This document shows positions 16,334-25,585 of a DNA stretch of 50,688 nucleotides, piece by piece. Made by a program: the position numbers and the translations under genes. The first letter of the stretch is position 1. Each line of letters opens with the position of its first letter. The DNA is taken from NCBI GenBank assembly GCA_027619415.1, contig JAQCFO010000011.1:1-50688 (forward strand), in the 5' to 3' direction. The stretch comes from Bacteroidota bacterium. GTDB taxonomy: Bacteria > Bacteroidota > Bacteroidia > Flavobacteriales > Flavobacteriaceae. The notes beneath the pieces were generated by a model. It was not told the origin of the DNA. It worked only from the letters and a program-made list of their open reading frames with translations, and searched no databases.

Positions 16334-16822
16334 ATGAGTGATTCGAAATCAATAAAAAAACCTACTTTAAAAGTTCAGATTCAAAATTTAGAACTTTCTT
16401 TAAACGAAGAAAAAGATAAATTTTTAAGACTTTTTGCTGAATTTGAAAACTATAAAAAAAGGACTACTAAAGAAAGACTTGATTTATATAAAACTGCATC
16501 GCAAGAATTAATGACATCTCTTTTACCAGTTTTAGATGATTTAAACAGAGCTTCAGGTGAATTTGAGAAATCAAAAGAAAAGGGGCTTGTTGAAGGATTT
16601 ACATTAATTAAAAATAAATTTTCTAGCACCTTAAAATCTCAAGGTTTAATTTTAATTAAAGTTGATAAAGTTGAAGATTTTGATGCAGAGCTTCACGAAG
16701 CTATTACTCAACTTCCCGTGGATGATAAAAAAATGAAAGGTAAAATTATAGATGTAGTTGAAAGCGGATATAAGTTAGGAGATAAAATAATTAGATACCC
16801 TAAAGTAGTCGTAGGGAATTAA
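16334..16822 (+). CDS. grpE: nucleotide exchange factor GrpE
   Basis: A 162-residue cytosolic co-chaperone that releases ADP from DnaK. A long N-terminal coiled coil (LELSLNEEKDKFLRLFAEFENYKKR) leads to a beta domain with LLPVLDDLNRA, HEAITQLP and the C-terminal GYKLGDKIIRYPKVVVGN signature. The ATG after the promoter gives a normal short disordered start. It is followed 9 bases later by dnaJ; dnaK is not in this window. Confidence 0.96.
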   Translation: MSDSKSIKKPTLKVQIQNLELSLNEEKDKFLRLFAEFENYKKRTTKERLDLYKTASQELMTSLLPVLDDLNRASGEFEKSKEKGLVEGFTLIKNKFSSTLKSQGLILIKVDKVEDFDAELHEAITQLPVDDKKMKGKIIDVVESGYKLGDKIIRYPKVVVGN

Positions 16823-16831
16823 ACAAACTTT

Positions 16832-17938
16832 ATGAAAGAAGATTATTATGATATTTTAGGAGTAAGTAAATCTGCTTCTGAAAGTGAAATTAAAAAGGCT
16901 TATAGAAAAAAAGCCATTCAATATCATCCGGATAAAAATCCAGGAAATTCTTCTGCTGAAGAAAGTTTTAAAAAAGCTGCAGAAGCTTACGAAGTTTTAG
17001 GAAATAAAGAAAAACGTTCTAAATACGATCAGTTTGGACATTCTGCTTTTAACGGTAGTGGCGGTGGTGGTTTTGGTGGAGGAATGAATATGGATGATAT
17101 ATTTAGTCAGTTTGGAGATATTTTTGGAAGTGGTTTTAGTGGTGGTGGCTTTGGTGGTGGTGGACAAAGAAGATCCAAAGGAAGTAATTTAAGAATTAAG
17201 GTAAGTCTTGAACTTAAAGAGATTGTACTTGGGGTTGAGAAAAAAATTAAAGTACAAAGAAAAATTAAGGCTCAAGGAGTAACTTATAAAAATTGTAATT
17301 CATGTAATGGTTCTGGTCAAGTAACTAGAATCACTAATACTATTTTAGGAAGAATGCAATCGGCTAGCACATGCCCAAGTTGTAATGGTTCAGGACAGGT
17401 AGTGTCCTCTAAACCTTCAAATTCAGATTCAAATGGTTTAATTAATTCTGAACAAATTGTGTTGGTTAAGATTCCTGCAGGAGTTGAAGATGGTATGCAG
17501 CTGAAAGTTACTGGAAAAGGAAATGATGCTTCAGGAAACGGAATTCCTGGAGATCTAATAGTTTTGATTAAAGAAAATGAACATCCAACCTTAAAAAGAG
17601 AAGGAGATAATTTACACTATGATTTGTATATAAGTATTTCAGATGCTATTTTAGGTATATCCAAAGAGGTAGAAACTGTAACAGGAAGTGTTAGGATTAA
17701 GCTTGAATCTGGGATTCAGTCTGGAAAAATTTTAAGATTAAGAGGCAAAGGTTTAACTAGTATAAACTCTTATAGTGCAGGAGATTTACTCATACATATT
17801 AATGTATGGACTCCAAGAATTTTAAATAAGGAACAAAAATCATTTTTTGAAAAAATGATTGATAATGAAAACTTCACTCCCTCACCAGAAAAAGAAGAAA
17901 AATCATTTTTCGAAAAGGTTAAAGATATGTTTTCATAA
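16832..17938 (+). CDS. dnaJ: chaperone DnaJ with a halved zinc finger
   Basis: A 368-residue Hsp40 that delivers clients to DnaK and stimulates its ATPase. The J domain fills residues 1-68 with HPD at 32-34. A Gly/Phe-rich linker runs from about 72 to 112. The cysteine region has only two CxxCxGxG motifs (Cys155/158 and Cys181/184), enough for one zinc, where E. coli DnaJ has four motifs and two zincs. The two substrate-binding beta domains follow. I recall the same reduction in other flavobacterial DnaJ proteins, so it is probably a lineage trait rather than decay. It is cotranscribed with grpE. Confidence 0.95.
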   Translation: MKEDYYDILGVSKSASESEIKKAYRKKAIQYHPDKNPGNSSAEESFKKAAEAYEVLGNKEKRSKYDQFGHSAFNGSGGGGFGGGMNMDDIFSQFGDIFGSGFSGGGFGGGGQRRSKGSNLRIKVSLELKEIVLGVEKKIKVQRKIKAQGVTYKNCNSCNGSGQVTRITNTILGRMQSASTCPSCNGSGQVVSSKPSNSDSNGLINSEQIVLVKIPAGVEDGMQLKVTGKGNDASGNGIPGDLIVLIKENEHPTLKREGDNLHYDLYISISDAILGISKEVETVTGSVRIKLESGIQSGKILRLRGKGLTSINSYSAGDLLIHINVWTPRILNKEQKSFFEKMIDNENFTPSPEKEEKSFFEKVKDMFS

Positions 17939-18022
17939 AGCTTCGTTAGATTAACATATTTTTTATATTTCCACTGTTAATTATTACTTTCAATTTGATT
18001 ATATTTAAGAAAATATTTCCAG

Positions 18023-18847
18023 ATGAAGAAGTTTGTAGAATTCATTAATAAAGAATTTTTTATTACAGATAATATTAAATTCTCTATTGTAACAATTTTA
18101 CTTGTTACATTTATTTTTATTACTACTTACCTTTTTTTAAAGATTGTTAAAAAGATAGCTACAAAGAAACTTGATGAAGAAAGGAAACTAAAATTTAAAT
18201 CCATTTTTTCGTTTTTAAATTACTTTGTTTATATAATAGTTGCTTCAATTACATTTCAAAATTTTGGAATTAATCTAACAGGTATTCTTGCAGCTTCAGC
18301 AGCTTTATTAGTTGGTGTTGGATTAGCTCTTCAAACATTTTTTCAAGACATTATATCTGGAATTTTAATTCTAGCTGATCAAACGGTTCATGTTGGAGAT
18401 ATTATTGAAATAGATGGTAAAGTAGGAAGGGTAGAAAGCATTAAAATTAGAACTACAAGAGCTGTAACTTTTGATAACAAGGTACTTATAATACCTAATC
18501 ATAAATACTTGACTTCAACATTGTTTAACTGGACTGAAAATGGGACTGTACTAAGAGGCAATGTTTCAGTCGGCGTTTCTTATAGTTCAGATGTTGAATT
18601 AGTTAAGGAAACACTTTTAGAAATTGCGAACTCTCACCCTCATCTAACGAAAAACCCTATTCCTCATGTTATTTTTAAAGATTTTGGAGATAGTTCTCTT
18701 GATTTTCAGTTAATATTTACTTACAATAATGGATTATTAGTTAATTTAATTGAAAGTGATATTAGATTTTTAATTTATAAAAAATTCAAAGAATTAAATA
18801 TTCAAATTCCTTTTCCTCAAAGAGTTGTTCATATAGAGAAAAAATAA
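18023..18847 (+). CDS. small-conductance mechanosensitive channel, MscS family
   Basis: A 274-residue inner membrane protein with about three transmembrane helices. The third, pore-lining helix is Gly/Ala rich (LAASAALLVGVGLALQTFFQD), and it is followed by the MscS beta domain (VGDIIEIDGKVGRVESI and IPNHKYLTSTLFNWT). It should open under membrane tension and release solutes during osmotic down-shock. Length is close to E. coli MscS. It sits 3 bases before a response regulator and heads a plus-strand run to 23.9 kb. Confidence 0.92.
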   Translation: MKKFVEFINKEFFITDNIKFSIVTILLVTFIFITTYLFLKIVKKIATKKLDEERKLKFKSIFSFLNYFVYIIVASITFQNFGINLTGILAASAALLVGVGLALQTFFQDIISGILILADQTVHVGDIIEIDGKVGRVESIKIRTTRAVTFDNKVLIIPNHKYLTSTLFNWTENGTVLRGNVSVGVSYSSDVELVKETLLEIANSHPHLTKNPIPHVIFKDFGDSSLDFQLIFTYNNGLLVNLIESDIRFLIYKKFKELNIQIPFPQRVVHIEKK

Positions 18848-18850
18848 TTT

Positions 18851-20017
18851 ATGTTAAAAATTTTAATTATTGAAGATGAGGTTTCTATTAGAAGAGTTCT
18901 CAATAAAGTTTTATTAGAAGAAAATAATAAATTTCAAATTACTGAGGCTTCAAATGGTGTTGAGGGAATTGATGAAATAAATAAACAAAAATTTAATTTA
19001 ATTTTATGTGATATTAAAATGCCTAAAAAAGATGGTATGGAGGTATTACGGTTTATATTAAAAAAAAATCCCGAAATACCAACTATAATGATATCAGGCC
19101 ATGGAGATTTAGATACAGCTGTTGAATCAATGAGATTAGGAGCTTTTGACTACATTTCTAAACCACCTGATTTGAATAGATTGCTTAATTCAGTTAGATC
19201 TGCACTTAAAAATAATGATTTTACTAAAAAAAGTAAATCTACTTTAAAAAAATCGAAAGAATTTGAAATTATTGGTAAGTCAAAAGAAATTTTGAATTTG
19301 AAAGATTTAATTAATAAGGTGTCTTTGACTAATGCAAAAGTATTGATTCAAGGTCCAAATGGTTCTGGAAAAGAACTAGTAGCTCATCAAATCCATTTAA
19401 ATAGCTCAAGAAATGATTATCCTTTCATTGAAGTAAACTGCGCAGCTATTCCTTCCGAGTTAATTGAAAGTGAACTTTTTGGTCATATAAAAGGAGCTTT
19501 TACATCCGCTGTGAAAGATAAAGTAGGGAAGTTTGAAGCAGCTAATGGTGGTACTATATTCTTAGATGAAATAGGAGATATGAGTTTGTCAGCTCAATCA
19601 AAAGTTTTAAGAGCTTTACAAGAACATAAGATTCAAAGAGTTGGAAGTGAAAGAGATTTAGTCGTAGACGTCAGAGTTATTGCTGCTACTAATAAAAATT
19701 TAAGAAATGAAATTTCACTCAATAATTTTAGAGAAGATTTATTTCATAGACTAGCAGTGATAGAAATAAATGTTCCTTCACTAGATAAACGTAAATCCGA
19801 TATTCCTTATTTAATTAATCATTTTTTAAAAGATATTTCAAAAGAAAATCAATCTAAACTCAAGGATATTGATGAAAAAGCTGTTTTAGAATTACAAAAT
19901 TTTAATTGGTCTGGAAATGTCAGAGAGTTGAGAAATGTTGTAGAAAGATTAACTGTTTTATCTGACAGTGAAATTATATCATTTAATGATGTCATTAAAT
20001 TTTCTAATAAAAAATAA
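18851..20017 (+). CDS. sigma-54-type response regulator (NtrC family) lacking a DNA-binding domain
   Basis: A 388-residue cytosolic protein. A receiver domain covers residues 1-120 with phospho-acceptor Asp54 in LCDIKMPKKDG. A AAA+ sigma-54 interaction domain follows (about 137-370) with Walker A GPNGSGKE (168-175), the sigma-54 contact loop read as GAFTSA (215-220) instead of GAFTGA, and the Walker B FLDEIGDM. The sequence stops soon after VRELRNVVERL, so the C-terminal Fis-type helix-turn-helix of NtrC is missing. It could activate sigma-54 from solution or through a partner. No kinase gene is adjacent. I recall similar HTH-less forms in Bacteroidota, so truncation by mutation is unlikely. 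Confidence 0.9.
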   Translation: MLKILIIEDEVSIRRVLNKVLLEENNKFQITEASNGVEGIDEINKQKFNLILCDIKMPKKDGMEVLRFILKKNPEIPTIMISGHGDLDTAVESMRLGAFDYISKPPDLNRLLNSVRSALKNNDFTKKSKSTLKKSKEFEIIGKSKEILNLKDLINKVSLTNAKVLIQGPNGSGKELVAHQIHLNSSRNDYPFIEVNCAAIPSELIESELFGHIKGAFTSAVKDKVGKFEAANGGTIFLDEIGDMSLSAQSKVLRALQEHKIQRVGSERDLVVDVRVIAATNKNLRNEISLNNFREDLFHRLAVIEINVPSLDKRKSDIPYLINHFLKDISKENQSKLKDIDEKAVLELQNFNWSGNVRELRNVVERLTVLSDSEIISFNDVIKFSNKK

Positions 20018-20021
20018 ACTT

Positions 20022-21398
20022 ATGAAAATCATTACTATTTTATTCTCTCTTTTTTTTACAATTACTTTATTTTCTCAAAACGATAAAGAAATGTTTAAGA
20101 AAATATTTAACACATCAATGACATCTAGTATCAGTTATGAATTGTTAGATTATTTATCCAATGAAATTGGGGGAAGATTATCAGGTTCATTAAATGCTGA
20201 AAGGGCTGTAAAATGGGGTCAAGAAGAGTTAAATAAAATAGGTTTTGACAAGGTCTGGCTTCAGGAATTAATGGTTCCAAAATGGGTTAGAGGTCCAAAG
20301 GAGTTTGCTTTAATTGAAACTCAGCCAGGTGTTACATTTAATGTAGATGCTTGCGCACTTGGAGGTTCAGTTGCTACTCCGTCAGTTGGTATTAAGGCTA
20401 ATGTAGTTGAAGTTAAAAGTTTTGAAGAATTAAAGGAATTAGGCAAGGAAAAGGTTGATGGTAAAATAGTATTTTTTAATCGCCCAATGCAATCTAATTT
20501 AGTAAGCACTTTTCAAGCTTATGGAGAAGCTGTAAGTCAAAGGACTAATGGTGCAGTTGAAGCTGTTAAATATGGTGCTATTGGAGTAATAGTTAGATCT
20601 ATGAGTTTAAGACTTGATGACAATCCTCATACAGGTACTATGAGTTATGGTAATTTACCTGATAGTAAAAAGATACCTGCAGCTGCAATAAGTACAAATG
20701 CTGCTGAAAAATTAAGTGATTTGTTAGTTATTAACCCAAAGCTTAAGTTTTTATTGAGACAACAGTGTAAGCAATATAAGGATGTAGTTTCTCATAATGT
20801 TATCGCCGAGATAAAAGGTTCTGAATTTCCTGATGAAATAATACTTATTGGAGGGCATTTAGATTCTTGGGATTTAGGAGATGGCTCTCATGATGATGGA
20901 GCAGGTATTGTTCAGTCTATGGATATATTAAACATTTTTAATAAAATAAATTATATCCCCAAGAGAACTATTAGAATTGTACTGTTCATGAATGAAGAAA
21001 ATGGAACAAGAGGAGCTAAAAAATATTCTGAAGTTGCTAAAAAAAATAATCTAAATCATATTTTTGCACTAGAATCAGATGCCGGTGGGTTTACACCTAG
21101 AGGTTTTTCATTTACATCAAACAGTAAGAATTTTAATAGGATTCAATCTTGGAAAAAATTATTTGAGCCGTATTTAATACATTCATTTCAATTAGGTGGA
21201 AGTGGAGCAGATATAGCTCCATTACAGAGTGATGACAATGTTTTAGCTGGCTTAAGACCAGATTCTCAAAGATATTTTGATTATCACCACACTTCCATAG
21301 ACACTTTTGATGCAGTAAATAAAAGAGAGCTTGAATTAGGGACATTTGCTATGACATCACTTGTATATTTGTTTGATAAATACGGAACTGTTAAATAA
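20022..21398 (+). CDS. exported M28 family zinc peptidase
   Basis: A 458-residue protein with a signal peptide ending near LFSQ. A protease-associated domain (about 130-240) precedes the M28 catalytic domain. Zinc ligands are seen in GGHLDSWDLG and in DDGAGI, the catalytic Glu pair in MNEENGTRG, an aspartate in ESDAGG and the last histidine in YHHTSIDTFD. It is probably an aminopeptidase or carboxypeptidase Q-like enzyme working outside the inner membrane on peptides. The start at 20022 is preferred: it is 4 bases after the regulator stop and gives a proper signal peptide, whereas the longer frame runs into the upstream gene. Confidence 0.9.
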   Translation: MKIITILFSLFFTITLFSQNDKEMFKKIFNTSMTSSISYELLDYLSNEIGGRLSGSLNAERAVKWGQEELNKIGFDKVWLQELMVPKWVRGPKEFALIETQPGVTFNVDACALGGSVATPSVGIKANVVEVKSFEELKELGKEKVDGKIVFFNRPMQSNLVSTFQAYGEAVSQRTNGAVEAVKYGAIGVIVRSMSLRLDDNPHTGTMSYGNLPDSKKIPAAAISTNAAEKLSDLLVINPKLKFLLRQQCKQYKDVVSHNVIAEIKGSEFPDEIILIGGHLDSWDLGDGSHDDGAGIVQSMDILNIFNKINYIPKRTIRIVLFMNEENGTRGAKKYSEVAKKNNLNHIFALESDAGGFTPRGFSFTSNSKNFNRIQSWKKLFEPYLIHSFQLGGSGADIAPLQSDDNVLAGLRPDSQRYFDYHHTSIDTFDAVNKRELELGTFAMTSLVYLFDKYGTVK

Positions 21399-21406
21399 TC
21401 TTTATT

Positions 21407-21973
21407 TTGGAAACGTTAATTGAAATAGATAAGTTTTTAATTATTTTTTTAAATTCTTTAGGTTCTGATAGCTATGATTTTATCTGGTTATTAATTACTA
21501 ATAAGAAATCTTCAATTCCTCTTTATTTATTCTTGTTGTTTTTTATTTATAAAAAATTTCCCATAAAAGAATTTTTAAAATATTTATTTCTTATTGCATT
21601 ATTGATATTATTCACAGATCAAATTAGTGGGTTTTTTAAAGACTATTTTCAAAGACTTAGACCTTGTCATGATCAAGATATTAATAGTTTTATAAGAATA
21701 GTTAAAGAAGGTTGTGGTGGTTTATATGGTTTTTTCTCATCACATGCAGCAAACTCTTTTGGAATAGCAACTTTTTTTTACTTAACACTTAAAAATTATT
21801 CTACTTTATTTAAATATCTTTTTTTGTGGGCTCTAATTGTTTCTTATAGTAGAATATATGTAGGAGTTCACTTCCCGATTGATATAATATTTGGAATTTG
21901 TTTTGGAATTTTTTCTGGCTATATGTTTTCATTGATATTTTTAAATAAAAAAAATCTTTATAATGCTTTATAG
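21407..21973 (+). CDS. PAP2-family membrane phosphatase
   Basis: A 188-residue membrane protein with about five helices. The three phosphatase motifs are present as KDYFQRLRPC, FFSSHAANSFG and RIYVGVHFPIDI, giving the catalytic His pair and Arg. Such enzymes remove phosphate from lipids such as undecaprenyl diphosphate, phosphatidate or lipid A. The only workable start is TTG at 21407, 8 bases after the peptidase stop, since no Met codon occurs before the catalytic core. Its end overlaps the LTA-synthase-like gene by 11 bases, so the two are probably translated together and may act on the same lipid. Confidence 0.88.
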   Translation: METLIEIDKFLIIFLNSLGSDSYDFIWLLITNKKSSIPLYLFLLFFIYKKFPIKEFLKYLFLIALLILFTDQISGFFKDYFQRLRPCHDQDINSFIRIVKEGCGGLYGFFSSHAANSFGIATFFYLTLKNYSTLFKYLFLWALIVSYSRIYVGVHFPIDIIFGICFGIFSGYMFSLIFLNKKNLYNAL

Positions 21974-23873
21974 AATACAGGAATACAAAACTCTGTTTTT
22001 GAGAATTTCTTTAGCCTATCTTTTTTATTTTATAGCAAGAGTACTATTCTATTATTATAATAGTAACATGATTATAATAGACAGTTTTAGTGAATTTGTT
22101 AATTTATCTTTTATTGGTTTGACTTTTGATACATCTGCAATTTTATATATTAATGCATTATTTATACTAATCTCTTTAATTCCGTTAAAAAATAATTCAA
22201 ATCCTTTGTTTCAAAAAGGAATGATGGTGTTGTATTTTTCAACAAATGCCGTAGCGTATTCAACAAATTTTTTTGATTTTATTTATTATAGATTTTCACA
22301 ATCTAGAATAACGACAAGAGTGTTTGATGTTATTGAGAATGAAAATAATAAAGCAACTTTAGCAAACTCTTTCATTTATAATTATTGGCATGTTTTTGCT
22401 TTGTTTTTTTTATTAATTTTTATTTGGATTTATCTCTACAAGAAAATTGATTTTAATAAATCTAAATCAAAAAATACATTAAATTATTACCTTTTTTCAT
22501 TATTGTGGTCGTTAGTAATAATTTTTATTTGTGTAATTGGGGCGAGAGGAGGAATTGGTAATGCTACAAGACCAATTAACATGGTTGATGCCCACAGGTT
22601 TGTTAAAAAAGGAATTCACGCAGACTTCGTATTAAATTCTCCATTTTGTTTAATAAGAACTTATAAAAAAAACTATTTCAAAAAGAAAAACTTTATTAAT
22701 AGCTCAAAAATAGAAAACATAATAAAACCAATAAAAATATTAAATGATTCAGTTTACTCAAGACCTAATGTTGTTTTAATAGTTATGGAAAGTTTTGGTA
22801 GAGAATATATTGGTTCGTTTAATAAGGACAATATTATTGATGATTATAAAAGTTATACTCCTTTTTTAGATTCCTTATCTAATCATAGTTTGATTTTTAC
22901 AAATGCATTTGCTAACGGCAGACAATCTATTGAAGCGTTGCCTTCTATTTTAGCTAGTGTTCCTTCATTTAAAGTTCCGTTTACATCTTCACCCTATGCC
23001 AATCAGAAGATTCAATCATTAGTATCTGTTTTTAATGAAATTGATTATTCTACTTCTTTTTTTCATGGAGCTCCAAATGGATCAATGGGTTTTTTAGGTT
23101 TATCTAATATCCTAGGGTTTGATAATTACTATGGTAAAAATGAATTTAACGACAACTCTTTATATGATGGATATTGGGGTATTTGGGATGAACCTTTTTT
23201 ACAATTCATGAAGATTGAAATTGAAAAGTTTAAAGAACCTTTTTTTACTACTTTTTTTAGCTTATCCTCTCATGAGCCTTTTTATGTGCCAGAGAAATAT
23301 AAAGATGTTTTCCCTAAAGGAAATGTCCAAATGCATGAGGTTATAGGTTATTCTGATAATGCCTTAAAAGAATTTTTTGAAGCCTCTAAAACTCAGCCAT
23401 GGTTTGATAATACATTGTTTATTATAACCGCAGATCATTGTAATCAGTTTTGGTATCCACTTTATAGAGCTCCAATAAACAGATTTGCAATACCGATTAT
23501 GTTTTATCATCCTAATAATAGCTTTAAGGGAGTGAATAATGAACTTTCCCAGCAAATAGATATATTTCCTTCAATAGTTGATTTAATAGGATATGACAAA
23601 CCTATAAATTCATGGGGGAGAAGTTTGTTTTCTAAATCTGAGGATGTTCCTTTTTCAATCCATTATTCAGGAACAGTTTATCGTTTCTCTATGGGAGATT
23701 TTAATTTAGTTTTTGACGGTGATAATGTAATAGGAGTTTATGGAATAAAAGATTTGCATTTAGAAAATAATTTAATAAATAATTCTAATATTGATTATTC
23801 AAAAGAAGAGATGTATTTAAAAGCTTTTTTTCAAGATTATATGGAAAGAATTATTGACAATAAATTAGAGTAA
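21963..23873 (+). CDS. LTA synthase-like sulfatase-fold transferase
   Basis: A 636-residue inner membrane protein. Five hydrophobic helices span about residues 1-195, and a large periplasmic alkaline phosphatase/sulfatase-fold domain spans about 265-600. The metal and nucleophile residues are Glu276 in VMESFG, Ser322 in NGRQSIEALP where the Staphylococcus enzyme has threonine, His437 in SSHEPF and Asp491-His492 in TADHCNQF. Family members move phosphoglycerol or phosphoethanolamine onto glycans or lipids. A Gram-negative does not make classical lipoteichoic acid, so the acceptor is open; coupling to a PAP2 phosphatase hints at lipid-linked envelope decoration. Length is normal for the family. 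Confidence 0.87.
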   Translation: MLYRIQEYKTLFLRISLAYLFYFIARVLFYYYNSNMIIIDSFSEFVNLSFIGLTFDTSAILYINALFILISLIPLKNNSNPLFQKGMMVLYFSTNAVAYSTNFFDFIYYRFSQSRITTRVFDVIENENNKATLANSFIYNYWHVFALFFLLIFIWIYLYKKIDFNKSKSKNTLNYYLFSLLWSLVIIFICVIGARGGIGNATRPINMVDAHRFVKKGIHADFVLNSPFCLIRTYKKNYFKKKNFINSSKIENIIKPIKILNDSVYSRPNVVLIVMESFGREYIGSFNKDNIIDDYKSYTPFLDSLSNHSLIFTNAFANGRQSIEALPSILASVPSFKVPFTSSPYANQKIQSLVSVFNEIDYSTSFFHGAPNGSMGFLGLSNILGFDNYYGKNEFNDNSLYDGYWGIWDEPFLQFMKIEIEKFKEPFFTTFFSLSSHEPFYVPEKYKDVFPKGNVQMHEVIGYSDNALKEFFEASKTQPWFDNTLFIITADHCNQFWYPLYRAPINRFAIPIMFYHPNNSFKGVNNELSQQIDIFPSIVDLIGYDKPINSWGRSLFSKSEDVPFSIHYSGTVYRFSMGDFNLVFDGDNVIGVYGIKDLHLENNLINNSNIDYSKEEMYLKAFFQDYMERIIDNKLE

Positions 23874-23874
23874 T

Positions 23875-24474
23875 TTATTTTATCAATTCAGAAAAATTCA
23901 TTTTAAACTTATTAATTCTAGGCGCAGAGACTTTCATTATATACATGTCATAAGGATTGTTTTTTTTATAGTCTTGATGATAATCTTCTGCTAAGTAAAA
24001 AATTTTAAAAGTTTTTACTTGAGTGGTTATTTTATTATAAGTTTTGTTGTTTAATAATCTTTTTATTTCTTTTTTTATTTCATTTTTTTCGTCTATTGAG
24101 TTGTAAAATGCTATAGATCTATATTGAGTTCCCTTATCAGGTCCTTGTCTGTTTAATGTCGTAGGGTCATGTGATCCAAAAAACACTTGTACTAAAGTTT
24201 TAAAATCTACAATAACTGGATCATAAACTATTTCCACAGCTTCTGCATGCCCAGTCTTTCCGGACATCACTTGTTGATAAGTGGGGTTTTTCTTAAAACC
24301 TCCAGAATAACCAGAATTAACTTCAATTACTCCTTTTATATTTTCATATATTCCTTCAACACACCAAAAACAACCAGAAGCAAAGTATGCTTTTTCATAA
24401 TTTTGTTCTATCTTTTTTGTACTATAATCTGTTTTAATAAATAAAACTGAAAATATTAAAATTAGTCTAATCAT
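23875..24474 (-). CDS. msrA: peptide methionine sulfoxide reductase MsrA, exported form
   Basis: A 199-residue enzyme reducing methionine-S-sulfoxide in proteins. The catalytic cysteine is in ASGCFWCVEG; a second Cys sits where many MsrA proteins have Gly. GYSGG, GHAEAVE, VFFGSHDPT and GTQYRS are family signatures, and the end (AEDYHQDYKKNNP) fits. The first 20 residues are a hydrophobic signal-like stretch (LILIFSVLFI), so it probably acts in the periplasm. Its start overlaps the glycosyltransferase stop by one base (TAATG). Its end faces the LTA-synthase-like gene with one base between stops. Confidence 0.92.
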   Translation of the reverse strand: MIRLILIFSVLFIKTDYSTKKIEQNYEKAYFASGCFWCVEGIYENIKGVIEVNSGYSGGFKKNPTYQQVMSGKTGHAEAVEIVYDPVIVDFKTLVQVFFGSHDPTTLNRQGPDKGTQYRSIAFYNSIDEKNEIKKEIKRLLNNKTYNKITTQVKTFKIFYLAEDYHQDYKKNNPYDMYIMKVSAPRINKFKMNFSELIK

Positions 24475-25583
24475 TATTTTTGAATTAATTTATTAGTGAA
24501 ATTATCCCACGAGTATTGATTTTTCTTTTTTCTTAACTCTTTTTTGATTAAATCTAGATCAAATTTTAATGCAAATAGAATTTTATTTGCAAAATCATCT
24601 GGATCAGGATTTGATAAAAATCCATCTTTACAATCAGTCACAAACTCTGACATTCCTTTTATATTTGAACATACAGTTGGAGTTTCAAACTGAATTGCTA
24701 AGGGTGTTATTCCGCTTTGAGATGCACTCTTGTAAGGTTGAATTATTAAACTTGCTGAAGAAAACCAAAATTTAATTTCATTATCATTTATAAAATCGTT
24801 TCTGAACTGAATACTTTCAATAACGTCCTCTTTAATAGCTAAATTTTTATATTTCTCTGCTGATTCATAATTTTCTCCCACAACAAGTAATCTAATTTTA
24901 TTATCTTGTTTGACAATCTCTTTCATTGCTTTTATTAAAATATCTAATCCTTTATATTTTCGTATTATTCCGAAAAATAATAAATATTTAAAATCACTCT
25001 TTAAACCTATTTTTTCTTTTGCAATATTAATATCTATTGGTTTTCCAAATTTTATTGGTATTGGGTGAAATAAGTTTATACCTGTCTTTTTAGAATTGAT
25101 TGTTTTGATTTGTTCATATACGTTTTTAGATAGACTAATGTATTTGTCTACATTATTTAAATAAAATTTTAAAAATTTCTTTTGTAATAAGATCTTTTCA
25201 TGAGGAAATGCATTATGAATTATTCCGATTTTTGTTATTCTCTTGTTTAAACCTTTGTTGATGAATGATAGGCAAGGTGACATGAAACTTGTCCAATAAG
25301 AAGATATAACTATTGAAGGTTTAATTTTGTTTATTATTCTTATACAATTAAACCAACTTATTGGATTTATAGAATTTATAATTTTTTTTGAATCAGTTAC
25401 TATTCCAGATGTATTATCTGAAAATTGCGATTTTCCAGGAAATAATATTTTAGGATATTGTAGTTTGAAATTTATTATTTCAACCGAGTGCCCTGACTTT
25501 ATTAATGCGTTACATAGTTCTTGATTTGTGTCTGCTATTCCTCCTCGGAATGGAAAATACGGTCCAATTACTACAATTTTCAT
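24474..25583 (-). CDS. glycosyltransferase, GT4-like (GT-B fold)
   Basis: A 369-residue cytosolic or membrane-associated enzyme that transfers a sugar from an activated donor. The start VVIGPYFPFRGGIADTN is typical of GT1/GT4 chains. The C-terminal Rossmann half has LLFFGIIRKYKGLDILIKA and VVGENYES, then IIQPYKSASQSGITPLAIQFE as the donor site, ending with an acidic residue. Donor and acceptor are unknown. It follows secA by 2 bases and overlaps msrA, so it belongs to the secA run, an unusual set of partners. No other envelope-sugar gene is near. Confidence 0.85.
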   Translation of the reverse strand: MKIVVIGPYFPFRGGIADTNQELCNALIKSGHSVEIINFKLQYPKILFPGKSQFSDNTSGIVTDSKKIINSINPISWFNCIRIINKIKPSIVISSYWTSFMSPCLSFINKGLNKRITKIGIIHNAFPHEKILLQKKFLKFYLNNVDKYISLSKNVYEQIKTINSKKTGINLFHPIPIKFGKPIDINIAKEKIGLKSDFKYLLFFGIIRKYKGLDILIKAMKEIVKQDNKIRLLVVGENYESAEKYKNLAIKEDVIESIQFRNDFINDNEIKFWFSSASLIIQPYKSASQSGITPLAIQFETPTVCSNIKGMSEFVTDCKDGFLSNPDPDDFANKILFALKFDLDLIKKELRKKKNQYSWDNFTNKLIQK

Positions 25584-25585
25584 AT

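Noticed and set aside
19968-20021. N-terminal extension of the M28 peptidase
   Set aside because: It overlaps the response regulator in another frame and would bury the signal peptide.
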